The notes under the pieces are model-generated. The model saw nothing but the letters and a program-made list of their open reading frames with translations, made no database searches and had not been told where the DNA came from. DNA of 64,000 nt from Epiperipatus broadwayi (lineage: Eukaryota; Onychophora; Udeonychophora; Euonychophora; Peripatidae). The position numbers and the translations under genes were made by a program. The DNA is taken from contig JAQFVV010006271.1 in assembly GCA_028023455.1 (NCBI GenBank), positions 2,678,335-2,742,334 on the forward strand, read 5' to 3'. Positions 11,755-23,370 of this stretch are shown here, piece by piece (the stretch's first letter is position 1; each line of letters begins with the position of its first letter).

Positions 11755-14620
11755 GCTTTAAAATCTATTTAATGTGCTACAAATCTGATCAGGTGGTGGA
11801 TTATCATCTATGTCAGCTTCTATTGTGTTACATTCTTGCTTTTCCTCATTAGAGTGGGTTAGCTTAAGTTCTTTTTTAGGTTTCTCAGATTGATCTTCCA
11901 GATTAGAACTAGCTTTAATAAATACCGATGGTATTAAACCTTCACTCTTGTCTTGTCACAACTGGTCAATATGTTTTGTAATAGTTTGCATTTGTTCAAA
12001 CCATTACAACTTGTTTTAACAGATGTTGTTTACCATTGTTTTTGTCCAAAATTTATTTAGGCTATTTTTTGTTCACACTTGTTCATCTGCCATGAACTTA
12101 CGCATGATAGATTCTAGTTTAGTGTAATTCAGGAACACAGCTTGTAATCTAAATATAGATCTGAATGTGATTTTCATGTTGGCATATAGTGATGGTACAG
12201 GAGTGCAATAAAATTGATTTCTGTATTTTCATTTTTCTAATTCATTTATTGATACTTTCAAATTTTGGACATCTTTCAATCTGTTAGATTGAAGCTGGTA
12301 AAGGGGCATGATTATGTGGTTTTATCCCCCAATCATTAACACTTCTTTGAACTTGTTTGATGTGAATGCAGCCCCATTGCCAGGAACTAAGTTTCATGAA
12401 GGCCATGATATGAAAAAAAATCATATAATTATTTGAATACCTCATTGAAACTAGTGTTCTTAATTAATTTGTATTCTGCCCTCCCTGGGTATGCACTGAC
12501 CACCATAAAAATAATTATTCTTTAAATGGGCATATGTAATCAACATGAATGTGTTGCCACAGTCTTAATGCTTTAACCCATTCCTCACAATATTTAGATG
12601 GCATTCTGACTCATGATTGACAATTACTGCATCTTTTAAATGATATCAAAAATAATATTTGGCCACAATACATAGCTACAGGCTAAAACTTTTGCTCTGA
12701 CTATGCCTAATTACAAAATTAAATCTCTACCGTTAACAGAGATTACAATATGATTGACCATCAGAATATAGCCTTTACAAACTGTTCAATTATCACTATA
12801 ATTCCATAATTCTTTATGGAGAAATTTTGAATGTTTATTAAGTCAACCTCTCTGTATTTGACATATAATCTACTCATAACGACAATCTTCCTTTGTCCAG
12901 CCTGCTACTGTTTTTTTTGTTAAGAACATGTGACATTAGCAAAGTTATATAATCGATTTTAATTTTTATTTCGCTCTTGGTCTTGTCTGGAATATAGGAT
13001 TGGGCATTGACAAATTCAGTTTGCTTTCCCTTTTTATATTCTAATGTATTATTATAGCCAGCCTTTTGAAGAATAAGAGCTCAGAATTTGTTTGATTCCA
13101 AAAATTTCCAGTAAAGGTTTAAAATCTGTACTAATAATAAATCTGTGGCCAAATAAATATTGATGAAATTTACAAATTCCAAACAATGTGATGAGAGCCC
13201 CCTTGTACAGCTGACTGTAATTCTGTTTAGTTTTAGACAAGGTGTGTGAATCATAGGCAATAGGTTATTCACTGTAAATGCTGGATGAGATACTGCACAA
13301 ATTCCAAATTCAGATATATTCATTGTAAGTGTAATTTTCAAATCATTATTATAATGAAGAAATAAATTATTTGAGATGAGTACTAATTTGGTGCACAAAA
13401 TACTGATTCTTGCACCGACTATCAGTTTCATTTCTGATTCTTTCTCAATAAATCATATAAGGATCTGGTTACATGAGCTTTACCTTTCAAAAAATTCTCG
13501 AAGGAATTTAGAAGATCCGATAAAGCTTGTAATTGTTTAACATTATTCAGACTTGGGCCATTAGTTACAGATTTGGCGTTTTCAGGAAGAGACACACCCT
13601 TATTTGAAATTATATGCCATAAAAAATTATTTCACTCACGCTCCAGATACAACTTTTGGTGTTCAATTTTCTCCAAATTCATCCAGTTTTTTACACATAT
13701 TATATAGACATCTTCTCAATTCATTTTTCATTAGCACGGTAATTAGAATGTCATCAAAAATGGTACTACACCCACAAACCCATTAAAGAGGCTCTCAATT
13801 TTCCATTGGAAAATACCACGTGTAGAAGCTATTTTGTTTGGAAGTCATTTGCACCTCCAAAACCCTACACGAGTGGTTATTGCTATTATTTATGAAGATT
13901 TATTTATCACCATTATCTGGTAAAATGCCAAGTTAATATTTAATTTTTCAAAACAAAATAGACTTTTGCAATGAAACAATTATTTCTGTAGCATTAAAGA
14001 CAGAATACACATGAGTACTAGGAACTTTATTTACAGTCACATAGTAATCACCACACAAAAGAATTTGACTATTCAGTTTAATATAATTATTACTAATGAT
14101 GAAGAGTAAGTTCTAACATGCTGTTTTTAATTAATTTATTAATTTCTTATTCAACTCTTTCTTTCTGGACAAATGAGGTCTTCCATGGTTTGCAAATTAT
14201 TGATATTGCATTTGGGATAACTTTAGCGACACAGAGGTGGTTTTTATTTTTCCATGTTTTTCATTAAATAGTTTAAAATTGTTTTCTGTCATTTCCCACT
14301 TGATGTCAATCTTTTTAATCAATGTAAATTTTACTACTCTTGGAGAAGACATGAATCAGAAAAAATAGATTCAATTTGAAAAAAAAAATCCTATAGTTAG
14401 GTGCTAATACTTATAGTGATGATGATAAGTTACAATTCTGATATATTTTCAAAATCATACTAAAAAGATTTCACTGCCCAAACAAGTAATATTTAAATTA
14501 CCTTTGAAAGGTGATAATTGTAATGATAGCCAGCATTAGCAGTATTTGAATTTCAAGAACTGTGAATCACTCACTATCTCTCACTTCCAATGATGGACTC
14601 CTTATGAACTCTCAAGCAAT
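11755..14620 (-). mobile_element. Ty3/Gypsy retrotransposon pol pseudogene
   Basis: Minus-strand reading, in order. At about 14,150-14,200, HLSRKKELNKKLI (start of RT). At about 14,066-14,030, LCGDYYVTVN. At about 13,766-13,741, IFDDILIT (RT active site with both Asp). At about 13,600-13,440, HIISNKGVSLPENAK, NVKQLQALSDLLN and YDLLRKNQK. RNase H follows: LTMNISEFGI (catalytic Asp replaced by Asn), QNYSQLYKGAL (catalytic Glu replaced by Gly) and STDFKPLLEIF (13,240-13,052). Integrase follows with a YCNLC zinc-site remnant near 12,735 and scattered core motifs to about 12,150. The tail carries acidic and proline codons ending near 11,760. At least several frameshifts and many stops are present. 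LTRs were not identified. The element is dead. Confidence 0.85.
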
Positions 14621-14872
14621 AAATCACTTGATTATTATTATTATAATGACTACTTACTAGTATGAAAATATGATAGAACCCTCAATTAGACATATCACAA
14701 AACACCATTATTATAATTTACTGTGGATTTCCAGTATAATATTTTTTTAAAGATATTTATGTTTATTTGTATTTCTATCAAATACCAACAATTACAATAA
14801 ATAAACTTAAGTTTACACGTTAATATAAATAAATTTATAATCCAGTCAACTACTAAAAAAATAATTGTTACA
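14621..14872. other. AT-rich spacer
   Basis: Short gap between the Gypsy remnant and the foldback. No recognisable feature. Confidence 0.4.
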
Positions 14873-15007
14873 TTTTGATTTACTATTGTCAAACTCCCTC
14901 CACTCACAATTTTGATGCCATCCATTTCAAATAAATACACTAATGATTCTGAAATGGATGGCGTCAAAGTTGTGAGTGAAGGGAGTTTGACAATGGTAAA
15001 TGAAAAT
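14873..15007. repeat. Foldback element, ~60-bp arms
   Basis: The left arm contains TTGTCAAACTCCCT, CACTCACAA and GCCATCCATTTCA. The right arm contains the reverse complements TGAAATGGATGGC, TTGTGAGTG and AGGGAGTTTGACAA. Arms differ at a few positions, and an ~18-nt AT-rich loop lies near 14,932-14,950. No target duplication could be fixed. It could be a MITE or the inverted terminus of the ribozyme-bearing repeat just downstream. Confidence 0.75.
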
Positions 15008-15065
15008 ATAACAATTTAATCTAGATAAATACTTTGCATATAATAAAAATATATATGAGAGATAG

Positions 15066-15120
15066 TGACCTGGGCCAACTGATGAGTGCTGGTTCAGCAC
15101 AAAATGCATCTTGGGGGTCA
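15066..15120 (+). ncRNA. Near-canonical type I hammerhead ribozyme (G12 changed to A)
   Basis: The plus-strand order matches the hammerhead fold closely. Outer stem I is TGACC pairing with GGTCA and, after an internal loop, CCAA pairing with TTGG. The core CTGATGA is exact (15,079-15,085). Stem II is GTGCT-GGTTC-AGCAC (5 bp). The second core strand is AAA (15,101-15,103) where GAA is required. Stem III is the self-complementary ATGCAT, followed by C17, so the cleavage triplet is AUC. The only core departure is G12 to A. Its neighbour is the C that ends stem II, so the change is CG to CA, as expected from decay of a methylated CpG. G12 is the catalytic general base, so this copy should be inactive. 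The host element is not identified. PLEs and animal retrozymes both carry such ribozymes. Confidence 0.65.
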
Positions 15121-16032
15121 TTTGTCTTTTATTATATCTTTATTTATATGAATTTAAAAGGAATGGGTAAGTATGATGGTGTTTATTGTATCTACTAAAA
15201 ATAATATGTGTTATTGGAACTAAGAAACATGATTTTTATTAATGTCCATTTATTCATCATTTGTGCTTTGTCCAAAACCAAAAACATTCTTTCACAATTC
15301 AAGACAAAATAAAATTATTTGACCAGTCCCAAACATAGAATATTTATGTCCATTCTGATTCATATGGCATAGTTAGATAAAATAGAAATTTATTAACTCA
15401 GTTCTTTGATTATGATGAAAGAATGTTATCAGTGGGTAAAGGTCTTTTATAAAACATGCTTTCGGGAGGCGTGTTTAATAATAATATTAAAGTAAATATA
15501 GACAGTTGAGGGCAAGTGATATCATATGGAAACAAGGATATATTAATTTTAATATTATTTCATTAAACACGGTTGCTCCGAAAACTTGGTTTATAATATA
15601 TATATATATTTAGCCAGTGTAATCATTATATTTTGTTTCACAGTTTTTATCAGATTCTTTCAAAAAATTATTTTTCAAGTAGTAGCAAAGTGAAATAATA
15701 AATGTGGTTTAAGTCTATTAAAATTATTTTTATTTAAAGCATTTTTTTATGAATGGGATTTGAATATTTGTATTGATTCATTCACTAAAGAGGAAACATC
15801 AAAAGTTCATTTATCTATCATGACTTTAAATGGCGTTTATGTTAAAAAAATTAAACTTCCCTGAAAAAATAAGAAGGGTAATTAAAACCAGGAATAAATT
15901 ATTAATTTAATAGAATTCATGATTTGTTATTGCAAATAGTAATACTTTATTTATTTTGCTTCTTTGTTTTTTAACAGGAAGAAACATTAAAATTGTTGTT
16001 TTATAATTAATTTTATTATACACTTATCTATT
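15121..16032. other. Upstream region of the receptor gene
   Basis: AT-rich. No clear core promoter can be singled out among many TATA-like stretches. The receptor may have a 5' exon here that cannot be seen. TTTTTTAACAG at about 15,968-15,978 resembles a splice acceptor 55 bp before the start codon, so an intron in the 5' UTR is possible. Confidence 0.35.
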
Positions 16033-17028
16033 ATGCGTTTGGAAAATTGTTCAGTTTATAAAAATACTAGTTTGAATAGCTATACTCTATTAATAACGTC
16101 TTTTCCCGATGAAATTGATTTCATTAAGACAGTTTTACCATTTGCAATCAGTTTTGGATTCGTAGGGAACTTGTTAAATATGATGATATTCAAAACTATG
16201 TCTATGGATATTCAAATGAAAAATGCATTCATTATTTCTTCTTTCTTAGATTTTTTGCTCACTAATTCTGCTTTGCCGTTTCTTATTTATTGTTACAGAT
16301 TACAAGTTAATAATTCTATTATTAATTATTATCTTTCAAATATAATCTGTGTTTTAGGAAGCTCTTTAATGGGCAGTAATTATGCATTAATTTTCATCAT
16401 AGCATTGTATCGCTTTTTAGCACTTTTTTATCCACACAGCAATTATAAATATTGGATAAATTCAAGTTGCTTGGCAAAATTTATCTTAATTTACTTCATT
16501 ATTAGTATTTTACTTAATCTTCATCTGAAAGATTTTCTTGACTTTAACCGCGCCACCTGTAATGGAAATCAGGAAGTTTTTGTTTTAGGAGTGACCTGGA
16601 ATAATTTTCGCTTTCGTGGAAATCGATTTTTATGTTGTATAACTTGCTTTCTAGGTGCTATTTGCCCTTTGGTCTCATCTTTCATTTTGAATATTGCAAT
16701 AATATGGAAATATCAAAAAATAAAAGTCAAACGAATCGAAATTTCAAAAAACAGAAATAATAACTTCCAAGAAATAAAATCAATGTTTATTCTCTTAAAT
16801 GGAATGCTGGGAATACAAATTGTTAGCGGCTCACTGGTATGTATGACGACTCTATCTACTGCGATTATTCATTTCTTACATTACCACATAACAGATTGTC
16901 CTTTTTGTATAAAATTAGGTACTATTTCTGGCACTGCTGAATATGCTACTTTTGTTGTTCCTTTTTATGTTTATTTTATTGCACACAAAGAATTTAGAAC
17001 AGTTACTATAGCTTACTTTTATAGTTAA
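16033..17028 (+). CDS. Rhodopsin-like seven-transmembrane receptor, single exon
   Basis: 331 residues from the first ATG to a TAA, without interruption, and the only intact long frame in the window. The N-terminus has two N-glycosylation sequons (NCS at 5, NTS at 11). Seven hydrophobic segments are apparent. TM1 is around 33-53 with GN at 45-46. TM2 has Asp73 in SFLDFL. TM3 follows Cys106 and ends in LYRFLALFYP, so Arg127 is kept but the usual D/ERY is YRF. Extracellular loop 2 has Cys176. TM5 has Pro212. TM6 (about 251-278) lacks CWxP. TM7 (about 300-318) has VPFYVYF instead of NPxxY, followed by helix-8-like HKEFR. The length is typical of class A receptors. The weakened activation motifs suggest a fast-evolving chemosensory or orphan receptor. 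Ligand unknown. The start is supported by the sequons and by the short extracellular tail it gives. Confidence 0.85.
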   Translation: MRLENCSVYKNTSLNSYTLLITSFPDEIDFIKTVLPFAISFGFVGNLLNMMIFKTMSMDIQMKNAFIISSFLDFLLTNSALPFLIYCYRLQVNNSIINYYLSNIICVLGSSLMGSNYALIFIIALYRFLALFYPHSNYKYWINSSCLAKFILIYFIISILLNLHLKDFLDFNRATCNGNQEVFVLGVTWNNFRFRGNRFLCCITCFLGAICPLVSSFILNIAIIWKYQKIKVKRIEISKNRNNNFQEIKSMFILLNGMLGIQIVSGSLVCMTTLSTAIIHFLHYHITDCPFCIKLGTISGTAEYATFVVPFYVYFIAHKEFRTVTIAYFYS

Positions 17029-17203
17029 ATAACTCATTTTGTAATAATACAAGTGGCAATTTTTATTGTAATAAGACACTTTCTTTTCTTTTAATCAATT
17101 ACCTTTCATTGACAATATAATTTATGGCTATTTTTGGTATGTTTATGAACGTTTGACATGCAATCATTTTTTTTACAACTATACTATAATTGTTAGTTTT
17201 GAA

Positions 17204-17209
17204 AATAAA
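17204..17209 (+). promoter_or_regulatory. Candidate polyadenylation signal of the receptor gene
   Basis: An AATAAA hexamer lies about 175 bp after the receptor stop codon, followed by a T-rich stretch. In such AT-rich DNA the hexamer also occurs by chance. Confidence 0.4.
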
Positions 17210-18040
17210 ACTCAATTTTTTATTAATTTATACCCTCACACATATATACATATATGCTTATTGAAACGAATTGTATTATGCTCACAATACCGAGCATATT
17301 AAGAAGGACAGAAAGATTCAATCAAGTGTATAATAATATTCGTTATGTTTTTAACTAAGTTATTTAAAATTAAATAAAAACCTCTTTTTGATAGACAGGG
17401 TATTTAATTTATTTCTTATTCTGGCAAAAATAAATTGGTTTAATGCTAAGGTTATTTATTAGAATATTTTTTTTAATCATACTTTTTTTCAATTCTGCAT
17501 TAAGTATTTGTAATTTTGAATTAAATTTAAAATATTTCCTCTCATAAATATTGAATAACTATATATTTTTAAAGCTGAGTAAGAAAACACAGCCATTTGA
17601 AAGCCTTAAATTATTTAAAATACTGTAAAGGCACGCCTAGATTCGTGTAACATAAATATATGTGACTGCAGAACAGAGTTTGCTGATAACTGAAAGGAAA
17701 TACTTTAATTTTTCTTAAGTATCTTAAGAAAATCAAACAAGACAATTTCCTAATGTCCATTACATATATTCATTTCATTGCAGTTGTTACTGCTATATTA
17801 TTATACATATATTATACAAACATATATGAACTGCCCACCAACATACATTAACTAATGGGGAGAGTTTATTGGCTTCTTACTTTTCAGCTTAAAGTAAAGA
17901 AACATCAAGGCTTTTCTTCTCAGCTGTCTGTATAATAGTTTTTAACTGAAATATCCTATGAGTTTTTATGAAAGCGGAATGATTGGGTATGTATGAATAA
18001 ATCTTTTCAGGAGATACTTAGAGTCATGACAGATAAAATT
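17210..18040. other. AT-rich intergenic region
   Basis: No coding motif or structured repeat recognised. Confidence 0.5.
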
Positions 18041-18049
18041 AAATTATGA

Positions 18050-20040
18050 CTCTTATTTCTAGAAGGCTGCAGTGTTACCAATTAAGGCAATTGATCGTAT
18101 CTGAAAGTGAAGGTTGCTATGGATATTCTGAATGTGAGTCCATGGCAATATTTTACTTAGGTAATTATAACTACAAATCTCATTCAAGCAGAAAGAGAAT
18201 TGCATGAATTGGAAAAATAATTGTCTACTATAAAATGGGATAATGCTTGAGTATGCGAATGTAGAAGAAACCGTAATTCATTTTAAATGTGGAAAAAGCA
18301 AAAATTTTGGAACATAATCAGTAAATGATTAATTATAAATAAAAAAAGTTAAAGCACATGTTGATAATGTATCAGATAGTAAAAACAGATTAGTTATTCA
18401 ACTTAATAAAAATGCTAAAGACATATAACTCAAACTTTTTCCAACTAGTTCTCATGGTGATGAAGAAGTAGGTAACTATTTCATGTGGATATACAAAATG
18501 ATTTTGATAAGATCAAACAGCATTTGAAAATTGTCATGGAAGATATTGCTGTAAATTTGGTTATCGTGATAGAATTGAGAGAGCAACCAGACTTGTAGAG
18601 TTAGCAAAAAAAAAAAAAAAAATAACAACTTTATATTGTGAATTCTTTCTTTAAGAAAAAGGTTAAATAAAAACAGACATAGAAGTATACAAATGATGAT
18701 ATAGCAAAATTGAATCATATTTTAACTAATAAAAAATAAATATTTCATAATTATAGTATAATAGATTCAATACAGGAAATGATCATTCATTAGTTAGATA
18801 TAACATATATTTAAATGCAAAACTAAACAGGTAAAAATTATTAAGAAAAACAGTATTCCCAACTGATATCTAAACCTTCAGTCACACTGCATTAAACTTA
18901 AATTAGGACTTGTAAATCATTTTAAAACATTAACAAATACAGAAAATGATTCAAATTGGATTGAAGTTAATAATAAGATAACTGATATACTATTAAGAAG
19001 TGCAGCAGTAAATGTCTCACTAAAATGACAATGTATAAAAAATATGAAAATATATAGAAATGAACTATTAAGAAGAATTGAATATCAAATGTTTTGGAAA
19101 ATAGTATAAAAAGAGTTAATACCTATATAAAAATATAATTGTGGCTGAATAAGAAATTCATAGAATAGAATAAAAGTATATAAAAAGTATAAAACAACAT
19201 CTTAGTATTGGTAAAATTATTTCCGCAAAAAAAAATGATGGAACTATTATTCCTCTTGCAAGTACAAATAAGCAATCCATTTCAGAATAATTAAAACGTA
19301 AATAAAAACATCAAACTCAGGCAATATCAACAATTAGAAAACCCACAAGCAAAAATCATGAATATGGATGTGAAAACAATTGACAAACGAATTGAAGAAA
19401 CAAATGAAGATCAAACAAATAATTTAAACATAATTAAAATAGCAGCAAACCACCCACAGCTAACAACTGAAATAACAAACATGAGAAAGAAAAGCAATGA
19501 TAAATCAAAATCACACACAAACTTCACAAACAGTGGAAAGCAACACACCTAAATAGGACAGACCCCACAGTGACGGAATGAATATTAGCACAGATAAAAG
19601 AAATAAACAACACATGCATCACCCACATAGAAGCATATATATATGAGTTTTATAGTCATAAAGAAGGCATACGATAGATTAAATAGAAATAGATTATGGG
19701 TAAGTTTTATCAAATTTGGGAATGGATGAAGCTTTAGTGGATATTATTAAGAAATTATATGAGAATAATTACTATACGTATCAATTAGGAGATATAGAAT
19801 CAGTTAAAGTTAAATATGGGGTGGGACTAAGGCAAGGATGCCCTATGTCACCCATTTTGTTTTTGAGTGAAGTGGAGAGAGCAATAGAAAGGCTTGGAAG
19901 AGGGATAGAGATACTATTAATATATGGCAAGGGAGTATATACATTGACGGGTTTTTTTTTGTGGATGATGTCTTTTTGTATGCAGAAAGAAGAGAAGATA
20001 TTTAAGTTATGCTGAGGACATGAAGAAAAATCAAACAAAC
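18050..20040 (+). mobile_element. LINE (non-LTR) retrotransposon remnant with reverse transcriptase
   Basis: The plus strand carries a broken LINE-type RT. Around 19,645-19,715 a frame gives KKAYDRLNRNRLW (motif A region, Asp kept). 19,716-20,015 gives EALVDIIKKLYENNYY and then GVGLRQGCPMSPILF (motif B), which is diagnostic. After a T-run frameshift near 19,955, FFVDDVFLYAERRED (the catalytic F-x-DD box) follows. Upstream, short coding-like islands such as NWIEVNNKITDILLRSA (about 18,955-19,005) may be the earlier part of the same ORF, separated by many stops. The clade (L1-, R2- or RTE-like) cannot be decided by eye. The element is inactive. It ends before the (GTT)n(ATT)n tract at 20,043. 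Confidence 0.75.
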
Positions 20041-20042
20041 AT

Positions 20043-20054
20043 GTGTTGTTGTTG

Positions 20055-20125
<71 letters not shown>

Positions 20126-20126
20126 T
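20043..20126. repeat. (GTT)n/(ATT)n microsatellite
   Basis: A few GTT units pass into more than 20 uninterrupted ATT units. It may have grown from the 3' tail of the LINE just upstream. Confidence 0.95.
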
Positions 20127-20759
20127 GGCTTAGGTTTAAAAGAAGATTACTTTATTTTTAATCGTTTTTAAAACTAGTATATAAATATATTAAAAGGGCA
20201 GAAGTAATAAAAGATCGGAGTAAATCTAATTTTCAGATGAATATACTATTGTCTCCTGGAATATTTTTTTTTTATAATTAAGATAATAAGATGTTTTTAT
20301 TTGAAATATAAGAATAATAAAATTATTTCTTTGCTTGCATACATGTAAGATATATTAGAACACTGAGATAATGCTCTATTATGGAAGATGATTAATAAAG
20401 ACAGGAAAAATGCAATTGTTGTAATCTTTAATTTGGTCAAGTGCCCAAGTGAATTTCATATATACATACGTACACGTATTTTGAGAAGAATATATTTACA
20501 TAATATATAAGAAGATTTAAGACACTATTTTAAGATATTAATTCAACATATCACAAGATATATAAGATATGGATTTCTGTAATTATTACTGGATAAATTG
20601 AAGTCAGACATTATGAAAGTAATAAACATTTTATTAGATTATATTTTGTGTGAATATAATAATATAAACCATTTACTTCCCACCACATCAATCTCTGGGT
20701 CTATTCTTCATACTCCCTCTTCATGGGTCCACTGGCCTCACTCTATATAATTGATCATT

Positions 20760-20762
<3 letters not shown>
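20127..20762. other. AT-rich intergenic region
   Basis: No recognisable gene or repeat. Confidence 0.45.

Positions 20763-20811
<49 letters not shown>
20763..20811. repeat. (AT)n microsatellite
   Basis: About 48 bp of pure AT dinucleotide next to the end of the element that carries the hammerhead-like motif at 20,867-20,916. Confidence 0.95.
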
Positions 20812-20813
<2 letters not shown>

Positions 20814-20866
20814 CTAACTAAAATATATATAAATTTTATAAAAAAACACAATTACTTCTCTAAGTA

Positions 20867-20916
20867 GCTGCTTTAATATTTCAACCAGAAGACTGATTTT
20901 CATCAGAGGTTACAGC
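20867..20916 (-). ncRNA. Hammerhead-like motif, minus strand
   Basis: Minus-strand order: GCUG (stem I), a short internal loop, an exact CUGAUGA core (plus positions 20,900-20,906), one A, stem II AAUCAG-UCUU-CUGGUU (6 bp with one G-U pair), GAA, an AAUAUU-like palindromic stem III, then AAAG and CAGC pairing with GCUG. Core strands CUGAUGA and GAA are both intact. A spare A lies between A9 and stem II. It sits about 55 bp from an (AT)n tract, as do other PLE 3' ends in the window. Confidence 0.45.
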
Positions 20917-23370
20917 AAATGGGTTTCCTGGAAAACTTAAATGGTAAAATTTATCATCTTAATCTTTATGGTAGTTGTCTTTCAGGAATACTGGTGCTAT
21001 TCGATAGGGTATACAATAGATCTTCGTAGATCCTGAATCACAGTCTATATTACTCATAATGGCTAGTTAACGCAGGCAATGACTGCTTTTAGAAATTTTT
21101 AGCATTAGATTATGGATCTTATTGCATCATTCCACATGGTTTGACATGTAGTTGTTGGTGTTCTATTCACACATAGTAGGTAGTATTTTGCTAGTTAATA
21201 TCATGTTTTTTGAGGTAGATCTTAATATTGAAAAATAATTTTAAACTTCAGTAAGACCTGATGATTGAAACTATGTTGGAAATTATTAACCAGCAATTTC
21301 TCTTCTTATCATAGAATTACTGTGACATTTATTTTTAAATTTAGACTTAGAATAGATTAAACTGCCATAATTATTCACTTCTGGCCTGTTTTATACCTCA
21401 ATTGTTCTTGGTTTCCATACTTATCACTTTACTCAATAGACAATTTCCAAACAATAGATTTATCACAATCTAGTTACACGATTTAATACCTATTTATTTA
21501 TAAAAACATGTTTATTGATAAACATTTTCATCATTTCTTAAATTATGGTATAAAATATATAATTTTTTACAGTGATAGAAAGAAAAAATCATTGATGACT
21601 TTTATAATTAGATTGATTACTTTTGGCATTTAATTTTTTTATAAGAAAAACTAAATTATTTATTTAAAATTTCATTCCGCAGGCAAATCAGAAAGGCTTA
21701 TAAAATATTATGTATTTTCAAAAATCCTGTACATTAAACCCATTTGTGCATTGGTAATACCATTTTTTCTACCTTATTTTACATAATACAACTTACTGTT
21801 TTTATTGACTAGAAAACATATTTCCTTTATAAAAGTTTTAATAGCATTATGTAAAAAAGCTATAGACCATTATTTTTCTTTTACACACATGGTAATTTAT
21901 GAAATTATTTATTTTGGACTATGCAGCTTTATAATGTAACTAATTTGAGCTGTTATCAGATTGGTTTCAGTAACAAACCCCTTCTTTTTAAACTGAGACA
22001 ATGAGATAGTGGAACATTTTATTTCTTATCTCTACATGTAATGCAAAATTTAATTTTAGATTATTTCTCTAATTATTTTTGCACTTCAGTCATTTTCATA
22101 AATAATGGTTTACCAATATGACAACCCATCAATAAGCAGAATAGTCCATGATTTCACTGTTCAAAGATTGGTTGACACTAAACTGTAAACAGAATGAATA
22201 GGATTGCAACTCTAGGATTTATAAAAAAATAATCATAGCACATTAAGATGTACAATGAAGCACGAACACTAGAAAGATGATCTCACTTTTGTTACTGTTT
22301 ATCTACCACCAACATATCAATAATCCAATATAATACTAATATATAAAGTCTTTCTCCCATTTGAGCTTTAGAGGCTGATACATCATTCTCTTGAGCCTTA
22401 AAGACTGATAAATTCAACAAACATTAAATCTGCACATTGCTTCCACTGAGCTTTACAAGGTGAATAAGTAAACTACTTGAAACAATGTGTTGTGGAAACA
22501 CATGAGACAACATACACTTCAAACATTAGACAGCAGCATTGTCTTTTATATACATGATCAAATCTAATACATCACCAGAAATTGAACAGTTCTAAACAAA
22601 CTTTAATATTTTTTTTAATTCTCTACAGAAATCATTCTAACTAATCTAGTCATGTTTCACATAAAATAAAATCATAATATTTATCACCTAAATTATTACT
22701 ATTTTTTTCAATATTATCATTAAGAGTCACTCTTGCTTTCTATCAAGCTGATATATTCTTCTTTTGTAATTATAACCATCACTTCCTGTAATGCCATCTA
22801 CTTAAAATTATAACATATTACAATAAATTGTCACTTTACATCATTTATCATTTTAACAAATCCATGGTTGACAAAAATATGCCATCATTTATTTTTTTTA
22901 AAATCAAACTTTGCCTTCCTTCAGATATTACTTTAGTGGTGACAATATTATTTGGAAATGATTTGAAAAATCTAACATTATCTTTATTCTTGAGTGAATC
23001 TTTTATTTTCTCATTTTCTTATCTTTTTTTTTATTCCCACAGTGGCACAGATCTTGGTAAAAATCTCAGAATTCTATTACAGTGTTTTACCTTTATTGAT
23101 CTTCTTATATGATTTAGCGTTTTTATTTGGTAGGCTTTCCTATGTCGAGCACTTCTATTTTTAAATTAGATTCACAAGTTCTTTTTTATTAAATAGTTCT
23201 TAAGTCCTAAAATCATTGATTTTAATGCCATTTTGTAGCACAATAGTTCAAATAATGATTCCTTGGACGTTTTGAAAATTTTATTAAAGCATCAGAATGA
23301 TATAAATATTAAATATTGGCAAAAATATTTATTAAAATCCGAGGTACATAATTTAAAAAAAAAAACATTC
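20917..23370. other. AT-rich region, possible upstream part of the element at 20.9 kb
   Basis: On the minus strand just upstream of the hammerhead-like motif (about 20,920-21,260) short coding-like phrases occur (for example IAPVFLKDNYHKD), but stops break them and I cannot assign a family. A weak direct repeat lies near 22,360-22,415 (TTGAGCTTTAGAGGCTGAT versus TTGAGCCTTAAAGACTGAT). The rest shows nothing recognisable. Confidence 0.35.

Noticed and set aside
20043-20126. CRISPR-like regular repeat
   Set aside because: It is a simple trinucleotide microsatellite with no spacers, and the genome is eukaryotic.
21255-21275. CTGATGATTGAAAC as a minimal hammerhead
   Set aside because: There is no room for stem II between the two core strands.
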